From positions 14,088,606-14,152,605 of the forward strand of contig OX940865.1 of assembly GCA_954871525.1 (NCBI GenBank): DNA of 64,000 nt, read 5' to 3'. A model generated the notes under the pieces. That model was given only the letters and a program-made list of their open reading frames with translations. It was not told the DNA's origin and did no database searches. This stretch comes from Parietaria judaica (lineage: Eukaryota > Streptophyta > Magnoliopsida > Rosales > Urticaceae). The position numbers and the translations under genes are program-made. Below, in pieces: positions 38,037-50,669 of this stretch. Position 1 is the stretch's first letter, and each line of letters begins with the position of its first letter.

Positions 38037-39307
38037 ATGGAGTTCAAGTCTAGATTCATCACCATCTTCTTCCTCTTCCTCTTTCTTGCTCCTTACTTGT
38101 CAAGAGGTATAATTTCCATATGTACATATATGATTATATACTTGTTTAGCGTTTTGGGTACTGATTAGTTGATTCAAGTCACAAACTTTTTAAACATTAA
38201 TCTAAAAAACATATTGTAATTGATTTATGGTTGTATTTATAGGGGAATCATCATCACCCTCATCAGATCATGATGATGATCAAGTGAGAATTGATATTGA
38301 TTACAGAGGACCAGAGACTCACTCGTCGATCCCGCCACCCGACCATTCTCATCGCACGCGACGAAGCAGACACACTACTTTGAACATTCCTCAATCCAAG
38401 CACACTGGCTTTGGGAGAAAGGTGATTATTATATATAGATAATTATATATATATATATTTATATATCTATAAATGTATGCAGTTGAATTTCTCAACGTGG
38501 GCTTTGTTTGATTTCTGTTATCCTATAACCAAGAGGGTAATAATGCGTGATCTTGCCAAGCTGATCTTTAAAAAAGCAACAAATTATATTATATATACTT
38601 TTCAACTTGGGTTTTGTTTGATTTTGTAATACTTTGACTAAGTAGAGGAGATAATAATGTTACCTTGCAATTTTTTTGGCTGATGATTATCTTTTGAAGG
38701 TCAATCATTTAATCATTCTAAGCTAATAATTTATTATTATTATTATTATATATATATTAAGGTTGAATTTCTCAACTTGGGTATTTTGTTTTGATTTTTG
38801 TTACTCTTTAGCTAAGAGAAGATGGTTAATAATGTGCTCTTACATCTCTTATAGAAAGTGGAACTGTTTTATGTTTTCACGGATGATCATCTTTTGAACC
38901 AAATCTGCATTAATCATTTTAAGCTGAAAATTTCATGGATAATATTATATAGTTGAATGTCTCAAATTGGGTTTTGTTTTGATTTTTGTTATTCTTTAAC
39001 AAAAAGATATAATGTGATCTTGCAAGTTGATCTCTTTTAAAAAGTTGAATTATTTTGAGTCTCTTGACTGATGATCATTATCTTTGATGACCATTTAATC
39101 ATTTTAAGCCAAAAATGTCATCATCAAACACTTACTCACTTTCCTTCAAAAAAAAAAAAAAAAAAACACTTACTCACTTATGAAGATTATGACTTTGGGA
39201 CTTTAGATTTCTGTAATATATTGACGAAATGTCTTAGATTATGCATTAAAATTCTCCTTTTATTTGTTTGTTTGTTTGTTTTGTAGGTCAAGAAAATACA
39301 TGGATGA
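38037..39307 (+). CDS. Small secreted peptide precursor, 3 exons, 89 aa
   Basis: Exons: 38037-38106, 38243-38421 and 39287-39307; GT-AG junctions and phases agree and the frame ends in TGA. The protein starts with a clear signal peptide (residues 1 to about 23, MEFKSRFITIFFLFLFLAPY). It is followed by a Ser/Asp-rich acidic spacer, then IDIDYRGPETHSSIPPPD (40-57), a basic stretch HSHRTRRSRH (58-67) and a short basic tail ending KKIHG. Asp-Tyr at 43-44 followed by Pro and a PPP run is reminiscent of tyrosine-sulfated PSY-type peptides, and RTRR could serve protease processing; both points are inference. I recognise no named family. The CT-rich leader and AATAAT-rich 3' flank support a real transcript. 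Confidence 0.72.
38477..39120 (+). repeat. Four degenerate tandem repeats inside intron 2 of the peptide gene
   Basis: A unit of roughly 120-190 bp beginning GTTGAATTTCTCAACTTGGG and continuing TTTTGTTTGATTTTTGTTA...TAATGTGATCTTGCAA...CTGATGATCATCTTTTGA...TAATCATTTTAAGC recurs near 38480, 38597, 38760 and 38950. The copies are diverged by substitutions and small indels. Confidence 0.85.
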
Positions 39308-40944
39308 AGATGCATCTTTGGAGTGAGAGTGTTAGATTTAGCTAAAATGATAAAGTTCTTATAATGCTTTATTATAGGTATCGATGTATCATCAAAAATA
39401 TATAGTGTGTAGCCACTGAGACAAATGTGATGAACATTATTCGCAATCTTTGTGTTGTGTTTTTGTGATGTATCTTTGTAATTCCCATCCTATGGCCAGA
39501 CAATGTATTGTAATTATAAAGTTTAGACATCTAGATTTATAATAATCAATTAGTCGAACAAATGTAATGCTTCCATTAAAAATCTCTTTTGATCAAGATC
39601 ATTCCTAAAGAGTAAGTTCAAACTGTTATATTTCATTTTATCATTTGAGCATGAGTTTTTCAGATGGATGCGGCGTGGGTTGTCCCAGCTGATCATCGCC
39701 CATCATATCCCGTTTTTGTTGGGGCGGCGGGCGTCTGCAATCATCTTATGCTCAGGCTAGTGACGGAACTGGGATATAGTTACGTGAAGGGGCTAACCAT
39801 TGTTAAAAGGGTCGTACATGCAAATTTCTTAGGCAAAACAATATATTTTCTATATGTGGTTCAAACAACGGTAGGCTGGACTCAAATAAAGTTAAAATTC
39901 GTTTCTTGTGTTTGATTAAACCGGGCACAGACTGCTTGCGCCAATAAAAAAAAAAGCCGGATACGGATTTCTACACCTAAGAAAAACCGAGGTGCGGTGT
40001 CCGTGGCTTGCCCATCCCTTGTGAACATTTTAAAAAACGAGTAATATGGTTGGATCTAAGATTTCATGGGGAAAAAAATAAAAACATTATGGCCTAGTGG
40101 GAACAGTGTGTGGCAGAAAGGCAGATATATATTGCATGATAACACATGCAATGTAAAATGTTGCTGCAAAAAATAGAGCCAAAATCATTTGCAATGTATG
40201 CAACATTTATGCAATGATAGCAACACATATCTCTCCAAATTCAGATGTGTTAGGGTTCCTAGGGAACCAAAAACCCTAAGCCAGCAAGAGTGGGGCTTTG
40301 TCCCTCGTTATAACATACATTTTATTCATAGTTATTTTGCTAAATAAATAGAAGGAGTACATATTATTAACTAATTATACACATATTTTCCCTATACGTA
40401 TATATTCCTAAGCTATGAATAACAATATATTCCAAAACTGCCTTAACCAGAAAAATATATATTACTAAGTTCGATACAGAAATAGTTCCTATAGGTTGAA
40501 GTCGACAAATATATTATAAATGTTTTTGAGAAAAGAATTACTATAGTAAATTGTTTATTTTATATTGAAATGGGCATAGCTCGTCAAGTCTTTTTTTTTT
40601 CTTTTCTTTTCATTAATGTTTTATTTTATATTGAAGATATCGGTCTTTTTTTTTTGGGTGACTTTGAGTACATTCAAGCCGTTGTAAAGTGAAATTTGGA
40701 TACGTTTTAACGGTTTAAGTTGCATGTAAAACTTAAAAAATATTTGTCACTAAGAGACTTTTTTTTTTCTTTTTTGATTTGATCTTTAATCTCCCTAAAT
40801 GAATTGATATTATTTGATGCTAGGTGTTTTGAAGAATCTAAATTTAACTTGTATTCAAAAATTGAGTAAATGAGCTTTTATGAACGATTATATTGCTTTA
40901 TGAAGGATTGGAGATGAGGTTCCGCTCTTCGTACGATTCTAATG
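39308..40944. other. Intergenic region with decayed repeats
   Basis: This is the 3' flank of the peptide gene, then a patch of more balanced composition (about 39664-40010) with an 83-codon open frame that matches nothing I know and runs into a CCGGATACGG-type repeat. From 40020 onward the DNA is AT-rich without genes. Confidence 0.5.
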
Positions 40945-41975
40945 AAGGTAAATTGCGGTTAATGTACTTAATGTTTGATCTTCTGCGGATTATGTACCCA
41001 ATGTTTATTTTTAGCGGCTAATGTCCCTAATTTTTAATTCGTTTGATATTTTCGTGTTTTCCGTCACTTGATCGTTAGAGAGTGATTCCTCCTCTATATG
41101 TACACTTTTCGTATTTTTTTACATAACTCACTCATTTTTTGTCCAAATTTTATGCACGATCTATGGTTGTAAAGATAAGAGATAGATCTAAAACTTTGGT
41201 GTTTTAAGTTTTGTAAAACTAGTTTTTGAAAAATATGAAATTTTAATTAGAACGTAATACTAGACATTAGTTTAATGCAAAATATTTGTTTCGAGCAAAT
41301 TTTAATATACTTAATGACTTTTTATGATGAAACGTAAAACTAAAAAGTTGTAGATAAATTTTTTATCTTTCCAACGGGTGTTTATTTATAATTTTTGGAC
41401 AAAAATTAAGTGAGTTATGCCAAAAATATGAAAGATTATAAAATTTATAATCTTATTTTTGACAAAAATGAGCATTATAAAATTAAGTGAGTTTTCATAT
41501 TTTTGGCATAAATCACTCATTTTGTCCAAAATTTATAAATAAACATCCGTTAATAAGATAAAATATTTATCTATAACTTTTTACTTTTACGTTTCATCAT
41601 AAAAAGTCATTAAGTATATTAAAATTTGCTCGAAACAAATATTTTGCATTAAACTAATGTCCAATTTTACGTTGTATTTGAAATTTTGTATTTTTCTAAA
41701 ACTGACTTTACAAAACATAAAACACCAAAATTATAGATCTATATATTATCTTTCCAATTATAAGTCGTGCATAAAATTTGGACAAAAAATGAGTGAGTAA
41801 GTCAAAAATACAATAAGTGTACATATAAATGAGGATAACACTCTAACGGTCAACTAACTGTAAACACGAAAATATCTAACGGATCAAACATTGGGTAAAT
41901 GAGCCGCCGAAAATAAACATTGAGTACATAATCCGCATAATATCAAACATTGATGAATATAGTGTCATTTTCTTC
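40945..41975. mobile_element. Near-complete 1-kb palindrome: foldback non-autonomous element
   Basis: The left arm (about 40945-41430) and right arm (about 41490-41975) are reverse complements with scattered mismatches. Matching landmarks are TGCGGATTATGTACYCAATG, TCTAACGGTCAAC-type sequence opposite TTGATCGTTAGAGAGTG, the block CACTCATTTTTTGTCCAAAT, and AAATTTGCTCGAAACAAATA. The spacer is only about 60 bp. No convincing TSD was found and there is no coding capacity. A transcript would form one very long hairpin. The outer ends (TAAATTGCGGTTAATGTACT) resemble in style those of the element at 19603. Confidence 0.82.
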
Positions 41976-44679
41976 TTTAAAAATAGGTACGAAATATTTA
42001 TACATATTTATTAGATTTAGAAAGCGAGAAAATATTTCATAGCATGTCATATCGCTTGTTATAATTTTTTTGTGTAAATCCAGGCAAAGTACATTGAAGT
42101 ACATAAAATTCCATGGTATGCTCTAATTATATTTTATCGATATAAAAGTATTTTTTTTATTCCAACGTAAGTACCAAATGGCTTCACTACTAAGTTCTTT
42201 GCACGTCTGCGTAATTTCATTTTTCCTAATCTGTTGAATCAAACATATTATACGCACCTTAAATTTGTTCCCCTAAAATTAATTTTATTTCATTAATTAC
42301 AAACACATTTTATTCTTCACACAAATTTAAAAACTCATTTTATTTCCCTCACTTGTAACCAACAAACCCGAGGAACCCTAAAATCGCAATTTCTTGAAAC
42401 CTAAAAGCCCTAATCGCATTTTATGAGGTCAAGATGGACACGGGCGATGGTGGACAACGTTCATTAGAGACGAGAGAGTGACATTTGACGGTTGAGTCAT
42501 AATGATGGAAGAAAAAAATATTTTTGGTACTTACGGTAGAAGAAAAAAATATTATTTTAATACTTTTCCCACGATAAAATAAGATTAAGAATATGTCGTG
42601 GAATTTTATATTTCGTATATAGATATTAGTTATGGGTCCTCATTTCAGATTTTTGCACTTAAATAAGAAGCTTAAAATGTCGAATGGGCTTTATTTTGAT
42701 TATCTTTGGGGGTAACTTTTGTACGTGAATACATTAAGTTCATGAGAGATATTTATGAAGCAAATGTGTCATTTGGCACCACTATTTTTGGTCCCGAAAA
42801 TTAATTATTGCCTTCCATATAAATGCAGGCCATTCAATATTGTGTCGGATCTTAATTCAAACCCAATTTTTCATTTATCAAGGAAAAATTAGAAACAAAC
42901 ACACCATTATAATTAGCTCTCGTTAAGAATTTCGACGAAAATCATATAGTTTTTCGGTAATCTGCGGTTATCGGTGAATATTTATATATATCGCTATGGC
43001 GGTATCATTTGTGATGTAAGAATTATTTGTTTTACTTATGATTTGGGTCCGGCATCAGTGTTCAAGTATTTATAGTTTATCGTTTGGTTATAGCAGTAAA
43101 ATCAATGTACTCGAGCTATTAATACTTATGATTTGGGTCCGTAATACACAAAAGATAAAAATAGTTAAAGCTTAAATACCATATAACATGATTAATTAGT
43201 GGAATATTTAAATTTTATAGACATATTTCCTATCAATGGATTTTTACATTATAATACATGATTAATGTTTATATTTTTATAACATGTGCAAACAAATAAT
43301 ACTCATTGGTCAATTATAGAATTACTTTCTTACAAGTTACAACTAATAATAAGGTTAACGGTAATCTGTAAGATACGTAATTAAAATGTAAGATATCGTA
43401 ATCGATAAGAAACGATGGTTGATTTCGCCAATTATTCAATGAGTGACGGGTTTATAGACATGGTATTCATAAGATTGTCGATACAATATGTCTTATATGT
43501 GTATATATTACACATCAATTCCGATTTTGTAAAACATTATTGGTATAAAATAATAATATGTCTTATTTAACTTTATTGATATATGAACAAGATTATGTAC
43601 AGTATAATATGATATAGTATTTAATTTTATTTCTGTATTTATTTTTTAAATTATCAATATTGTTTTTGTTTAAATTATTGATGAATCAATAGTATTTTAT
43701 ACAATTTATGAAGACTCATTAGTGTTTTATTATCGATTTTTTTTTACTTTTATTGTTATATTTTTAATTTAAACTAATGATATTGTATAATAAAAACCAC
43801 TGATTTATCAATATATTCGATAACTCGTGAGAACTTCTTCCTTGAATACTTATAATTAAAACTATTGGTATTTCATTATTTTGACATATATTAAATTATT
43901 AATTATGTCTATCTACATATAGAAATGATTTTTATATATACCATTTTATCCGAAGGATATATATATGTAAAGCCATATATAAGTGTCGGCAAAATTGAAG
44001 ATGATGGATAGTAGGTGGGGAATGAATTGGATTATAGATCATATCTGAAACATGTCAGTCAGTATGTACTCTTCGATTCTTTCTACCACATGCCTCTCAA
44101 ACCGAAGCTGTCGTTTTCACTATTTACTCTCTAAACGACAAGTCGTTTGTTGGATGAGGTTTATCTGCTAGTAGAATATTGAGTGGTGAAGTTAAATTTA
44201 TCGAAATGGCTATATAAGTTCTACGTAGAGTTATCAAATTAATCAAACTTATATGTTTGTCTCGACTTTTTGTTGTGTTTATGGCACGGCGAGAAAGAGT
44301 GAGAATGACAAGAACTCTTTTCAATTACGACGAAGATGTACGAGTTGGAAGCAACAAGTGCACACGAAGATTTGCTTTTCATTTCGTCGATTTTCCGTTT
44401 TCTGATTAGGGGATTAGATTTTAATCTTGACATGCGGTAATCCGTAATTGTAGTGAGCTGAAACAGGAAGCACGTCGCCACTGTGATGCTATTATTTCAA
44501 AAAAAAAAAAGGTAGTTTTTGAAGAAAAAATAACTCTTATGGTTCCGGTTTCGAGTTTGTGATCTTTGTAGAACGTGGCTGCAAAATGAGTTTGTCTGCC
44601 ATTTGTCATGAGTTTCTATACGTTTATACAAGTGAATTATTTTTCAAATACCGGTTAGCTCACAAATTTTGAAAAAGAT

Positions 44680-44802
44680 TATTGTACAAAATGCCCATTT
44701 TGTGCCAAAGGTTTAAGAAAAATGTCAACTGTGTGTATTTTTTACTCTCACACATGTGCATTTTTTTTAACATTTGACACAAAATGGACATTTCGTACAA
44801 TT
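44680..44802. mobile_element. Small palindromic MITE, related copy in the HGSNAT-like intron 8
   Basis: Inverted ends read ATTGTACAAAATGCCCATTT and, from the right, ATTGTACGAAATGTCCATTT, with TGTGYCAAA following in both arms. About 123 bp long. A partial relative sits at about 61845-61925 (ATTGTACGAAATGCCTATTT...GAGTAAAAAATACACA). The TSD was not resolved. Confidence 0.75.
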
Positions 44803-45630
44803 TCTATTTTAAAAATACTTATCGACAAAAGTATCATTCGCTCTCGCGTATATTAAGGAAGAAAGTTAAAATGTACTTTTTGAAGGAAAAAATGTATAAT
44901 ACTTTAACACTTTAACGTATAAAAGAGAATAATATTTGAAATTAACAAGAAATAATTTGTTGTGAAATTAAAACTTGCGAGGAGTTGTGTTCAGACTTTA
45001 GACGAGATTAATGTCCGTTACTTACACGTGACTTATTTTAAAACATTTTAGTTGTTTTTACTTAATTGGGCCTTGATATGGGCCTCTTTCAAGTTTGTTT
45101 GATTGGACCTTATTTTAAAAATAGAAATTGTAGATAAATATTAAGCACTTTTTAAAGATTTACGGAGATTTTAAATGTGTCTAAACGAAATCATATAAGC
45201 AGACTATTTGACCATTATAATATTCAGTAAAGTGAAAGTTTGCTATTTTTTTTGTTGTCATATGATTCAAATTTATACAGTTTAAAATATATATTCAAAT
45301 ACAATAATAAATAACCGGAAATTAGTAAAGTGCCTCGATATAATCTAGCTTTGCACTCAATAATCATCAACACGTTTTAATCGATGCTTATATAATTATC
45401 ATTTATCTAATTCTCTATCATTCAGTATCTGCGTGACACATGATAAAAACTCTTTAACTTATTTTAGTTTAAGAATATTATTCTATCATTTAGTTTAAGA
45501 AAACGACAGGAGCTTTCGAGAATCGCATGTGATCAAATCGATGTACATATGTAACAGTTTTGCTAATTTGGGAATCCAATTATTGTATATTTCCATGATA
45601 CCATGCCATGAGTATAAGGTGGATGATGTA

Positions 45631-45634
<4 letters not shown>

Positions 45635-45674
<40 letters not shown>
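45635..45674. repeat. (TA)n microsatellite
   Basis: About twenty uninterrupted AT units next to a GC-richer patch (45674-45780) that has no recognisable gene. Confidence 0.9.
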
Positions 45675-45675
<1 letters not shown>

Positions 45676-46145
45676 TCGGTTCCACGATCCGTGATAATGA
45701 ACCCGTCCGTTTGGATAAACGGAACGAGCCAAAACGGTCCAGGAGGGCAACCTGCGTGACAAGTTTGGCCAAGACTTGCAACTAATATATATATATATAT
45801 TTATGAATTTACTTTTACCTATTTACCTTCCTAATTTTTTTTTTTAAATTTAATTAGCTTACTCAATCCCTCATCAAACCATAAACGGGTCGGGTCGTTT
45901 TTTATGCCAACGCCCCACAAAATTTAGTCTGCTGCCGGCAAACCGTCGGTTACCGGGGCACTTTAAATATTGTTAATTACTATATCGACTATTAAATGGC
46001 TTAAAAAGGGTTATTGTGAAGAAAAAAAAAATATAACATATAATCCAAAATCATTAGTATGACTTTGATTTCCAAGTTCTACACTTGTTTTTAATAATTT
46101 CAGATTATGTAATTTTTAAGCTCTAAGATTTTCCATATAACATTT

Positions 46146-48991
46146 TCAAGAACTTGTATGGTTTAAAGGCGGTTTCGACTCCGGCTCAGCCAAAGTCGAA
46201 ACGCCCTTTTCGCTACCGTCCGTTTCCTCCCTGAACTTTTTGTAGATGTCGCTTCGATAGAACTTTCGCGTTCTGAGCACCAAGACGAACGACACGACGC
46301 TCCCGAACAGAGCGACCAGAGTGATAATTACGAAAGATGATCTGTAGCAGCGAACGCCGTCGCATGTTAGGTCCTGGCCGTGCTGGCGCGTACGCCCAAG
46401 CGCTGCCAGCTGGCGGCGGCCCTCGCGGTCGTAGAGGCGGCCAGCGACGAGGACGTTGAGGATGTAGCAGCCGATGGGGCTGGCCAGGCCGCCACAATTG
46501 TGCAGCGTGGCGTAGTATTTGAGGCCGAAGATCTCGGAGATGATGGCGAAGAGGAGTGGCCACATCGCGCCGAAACAGAAGCCGATGATGACGGAGGCTA
46601 GGTAGAGGCCGTTGGGGGCACCAAAGGCGATGAGGAGGTGGCCCGCGCACGAGAGGAGGAGGACGCCGGTGAGCATCAGCGGGCGCGGGAATTTGTACCT
46701 TTCAAAAATTCCAAGATTAATTTCATATCATCTATATATATATATTAATTTTAATTAATTTTCTCACAGTTACAAATGATTTTTGACCATCAACATCAAG
46801 ACATTAACTAAACAAATTTCTAAATGCATAATATTAATGTATATATATATATAAATATTTAACTATTCTATTCTATGTATGATATATCAATATTTTCATA
46901 ATAATTTTTAATTGCAAAAAGATAGAATGAAAACTAATTTATTTTACAGTACCAAAAAATCAAATCATTTAAATTAAGTCGAAATTAATAAGTATCAAAA
47001 GTAACCTATACTTACACTTATAGTCTTTATTAGAAATAGATAGAGATATATGATGATCATTTTTGCTTGCTTAGTTTTTTTTTTTTTTTTTTGCGCTTCA
47101 TTTCAATTAATATCGTGATTCGTATCAACTAAAATTCTAGTTCCGCCACTAGTGTGATGATGGAATCTACCTTGTGAGGAGGATTTCAGACACGAAGCCG
47201 GCCGTTACTCGGCCGAGGTAGTTCCAGATACTGACGAGGGAAATGAAGGTGCTCGTACTACGCTTTGGGTACCCCAAAGCAAGTCCGATCTGCCCGAGGT
47301 TATCGATTGCCGTCAGAGTCCCGCCAGCCCCGCAAAATGTCACCACTAAAATGATCAGCATGTCGGGGCTGAAGAGTGCCTGTGGGATCGTGTAATCCTC
47401 ACCCATCGTTGGCGGGCTCAGTGCGCCATGGCAACAAGAGGACGAAGCTCTCTCCGGCAAACGATCGCCTTCTTCGACGACCTTCTCTTCTTGGGTCTGA
47501 TTCTCGGGGATAATTTTAACTGTTCCGTCACCGCTCTTCCAGAGCTTGAACTCTTCCCTCAGCACGACGACGATGGGCAAGAACATCAGAAGGATCACGA
47601 CTGTCGATCCCCCGACGTACTGAACCCTACTAAACCCTAACCGGTTTTGTAGTATGATCACGGCCATGAGAAACCCGGCAAGGACAAGAGAGATGTAGAG
47701 TAGCTTGTAGAAAACCCTAATCTCTTTCTCTTGTCTCTTAACCGATTTGATGATCCGAACTATTCCGAGAAAGACGACGGAAACCACGGCCGGAAGCCAG
47801 GCGATGAGGAGGATCAGAGATTGCGAGTCGTTGCCGTAGAAGGCGTGGTAGAGCTGAGTGATTATGGCTCCGCTGAGTCCGACGAAGCCCTTGAGAAGCC
47901 CTATATTATTTTAGTTAGATTAATTAATTTAGTGTTAATTATGCACCTAATATTGAGGCCACAGAGTATAATTATAATATCAAGCATGGTTTATATATAA
48001 TGAATTAAGAGACTAAACGGTATATTTTTGTCATGAAAAATAATGTTTAGTGCTACAAAATCTTTGGGACAAATTTTGATTACTAATTTATCTAGACAAT
48101 GTCTGTATAAATGAGTTATAATCTCACTTTAACACCACTTATCATTATTATTTTATAACTAGTGTGGTGTTAATACGGTGTCTCATAATTTTAGATTATA
48201 TTTCATTCTTTTTTAAAATATGGTACCCGAACCCCAAATTTTATTTTTATTTTATAAGGAATTTTGGACTTTGAAACTGGAGTTTAGAAAGACACTACTC
48301 TAAATATTGGCTGATTAATTTGGACCATTCGATTGAGAATATTGATGGTTTACATCAATTATTTATTTAAAACTCAAAATCCGGAATTTAAAATTCTAAT
48401 TTTGAAGGAAAAAAAATGGAACTAAAATTGAAAATTCAGTTAAACTCAAAGTACACATTTATTAGTTAGCTTCTTAGTGATTAAACATGTTTAGAGATCA
48501 TGTAATTAGGATTAAGCACCTACAACGCTTCCTCGGCTCTCCGGGAAGTTCTTGACGGAAGTGACCATAGCTCCGGTGTTGGCGTACGTCTGCGAGTTCG
48601 CCCCCACGCAGATGTAGAGACACATCTGCCAGATCCCGGGCCGTCGGATCTTGCCAACAACGGCGAGCCAGATCATGAAGTAGCCGGAGAAGTTCATGGC
48701 GACGCCGACAGCAAGTACGACCCACGGTGGCGTGACCTCGTTGATAAGGCCGGCTACGATCCCAACGTTTCCCCCAAGGTCCTTGAAGAAACTGAGCAGG
48801 TTAAGGGTAGTTTGGTCATACCCGAGTGAGGACTTTACGTCGGAGGAGTAGAGACCGAACATATACGTCGCTCCCGACACCGACATGATAAGCATGGACG
48901 CGAAGAACGTGAGCCACCGCCCGAGGAGCACGTGCCGGCCAAACGCTCGGAGGCCGGCCCCGCCTCCGCCTGCGTAAACAGCTTCGACCAT
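46146..48991 (-). CDS. Nodulin-like / NUCLEAR FUSION DEFECTIVE 4-like MFS transporter, 3 exons, 584 aa
   Basis: Exons on the minus strand: 48991-48520, 47900-47171 and 46698-46146; GT-AG junctions and phases 1 and 2 agree. The ATG at 48991 (MVEAVYAGGG) is preferred over an upstream in-frame ATG because family members start shortly before the GRWLTFFASMLIM helix. The Nodulin-like N-terminal half shows the conserved words GATYMFGLYSSDVKSSLGYD, LNLLSFFKDLGGNVG, TGAMVTSVKNFPESRG and LLKGFVGLSGAI. The C-terminal half has MGEDYTIPQAL, GAGGTLTAIDNLGQIG, SIWNYLGRV and HNCGGLASPIG. About twelve membrane segments are apparent, separated by a charged loop (WKSGDGTVKII). The family is plasma-membrane or organelle MFS carriers of mostly unknown substrate; NFD4 itself was found in karyogamy screens. 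The coding exons are GC-rich against a very AT-rich flank. Confidence 0.94.
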
Positions 48992-49039
48992 GTTCGATAC
49001 AAAGGATTCTAACTTCACAACGTAACAAAAGAAAAACAA

Positions 49040-49122
49040 AGCTTTCTCATTTTCTTAGGATTTAGAGTTTTTCTATGTATCTATATGTGCATAGCTAGTT
49101 TTTTGGGTTATACCATGGATGC

Positions 49123-49163
<41 letters not shown>

Positions 49164-50631
49164 GGTTAATATAATTTGAATGAATTTGTATTGTTGTATG
49201 AGTTATTGGAGTACGTATGTGGTGGTCATGGTATGATTGGAATGTATGGTTGACGAGGAATAGTTGATTCATTTGCCTAATGCTCAAAATGGTCCATTTT
49301 TTATATTACAGATTCCTTGTGTATTAATGGCTTGACTCATACAGTGTGAGTTTATCATTCCGTGTCATGCTAATCTAAGTTCTTAAGCTATTAATTTTTA
49401 AGGGTTACTTGAGGGTTGTGTTTAATTAAGCGGCATAGACTAAAATTTGTTTTTACTGATATATATACTTAAGTTTAATTTTACTCTTGCTTTAATGTGC
49501 CAGAATATTGTGATTATTCTTTGAGCTTGTTCACTGTTAGAATCACCGAATTTAGCAACAGAGCCGCCGACAACGACGGAGGCTACTGCGATGTAGCTCG
49601 CACGGTTGCCGATAATGGCTTGTCTGCCATGGATGAATCGGAGGATGAAGTTAAGATTTTAGCGTTTTTGAATTTTAGAGAGAGAAGAAAGATGATTAGA
49701 AAAGGAAAAGAAAATTTGTTCGGCAAAAGTATTTAATTTTAGTGATACTTAACGCCGTGAAGAATAAATAGACGAAATCAATTGAAGCCACAACAAAATT
49801 GAACTTGAGTATATATGTCACTGAAAATAAATTTATTACTACGCCGCTCAATTGAGTAAGACTTAGTATATATGCCACCATTAATCCATTTTTTATATCA
49901 TGCTAATTTATGAGTTTTCTTTTAATTTTGTGTATTAATATTTTCTTGAACTTTTTATTTATGATCAAATATTGCCTATTTTTATTAACATTTTCATATA
50001 TATATAAAAAAAAAGACAAAAGTTATATTTTCAATAATATGAAGAAAAGAAAATGCTGAATTTGAAGCCGAAAAAACCAACAATGAAAGGCAATTAGAGG
50101 TAAATTGATATAAAAAAAAAAAAGTTGAGGAGATAAACTGATGATAGTATTACATGTTGAGGTAGTACTGTAGTGTTGATCTTCAATTTTACTTTAATTT
50201 GGGAGTAATAATACAATATGTTTCTCTCTTTAAGCCAACATCTTGTGCTCCTTAATCCTGAATTATTGGTGAAAGTAAAGAATAATATGAGTTAGTAGAA
50301 GCATGTGATTATAAGAAGATAAGGCAAAACATTTGCCAAATTTGGGAGAGAAAATTTGATGCATCGTTATCTTTACACTTATTGCATGACATGTGACATA
50401 TAGTCCATTAATTCCATTTATTTCCAAAAATGTGAGAACTAATCAACTCTCACCGATTCCTTATGTCACTGTTCATGTTCACACACACACACAAAGGCTC
50501 CAGCTGTCTCAGATTGCATTTTCGATGTGTTTCAGATTAAATTTGACATTTCAAAGAGATAAGCTTGGAGACCAAACTCAGAGAATAGTAACTAGAGTTT
50601 GAACTTTTGTGGTGTCTCATTACTTTACTAG

Positions 50632-50669
<38 letters not shown>

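Larger units (their letters stand above)
41976..46145. other. AT-rich intergenic region
   Basis: No gene is supported. It holds a small MITE at about 44680-44802, a TA microsatellite at about 45635-45674, a CGACAAAAGTATCATTCG fragment at about 44822, and a conspicuous AT-rich stretch at 43100-44000. Confidence 0.55.

Noticed and set aside
39664..39915. 83-codon open frame after the peptide gene
   Set aside because: No known domain, runs into a decayed repeat and has no splice or promoter context.
48992..49039. Upstream in-frame ATG for the MFS transporter at 49039
   Set aside because: The extra 16 residues do not look like the family N-terminus; the ATG at 48991 fits better.
49497..49736. 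79-codon frame and its antisense (a short MADKPLSATVRATS reading) near the MFS promoter
   Set aside because: Composition is suggestive, but both strands break within a few codons to tens of codons and no splice continuation was found.
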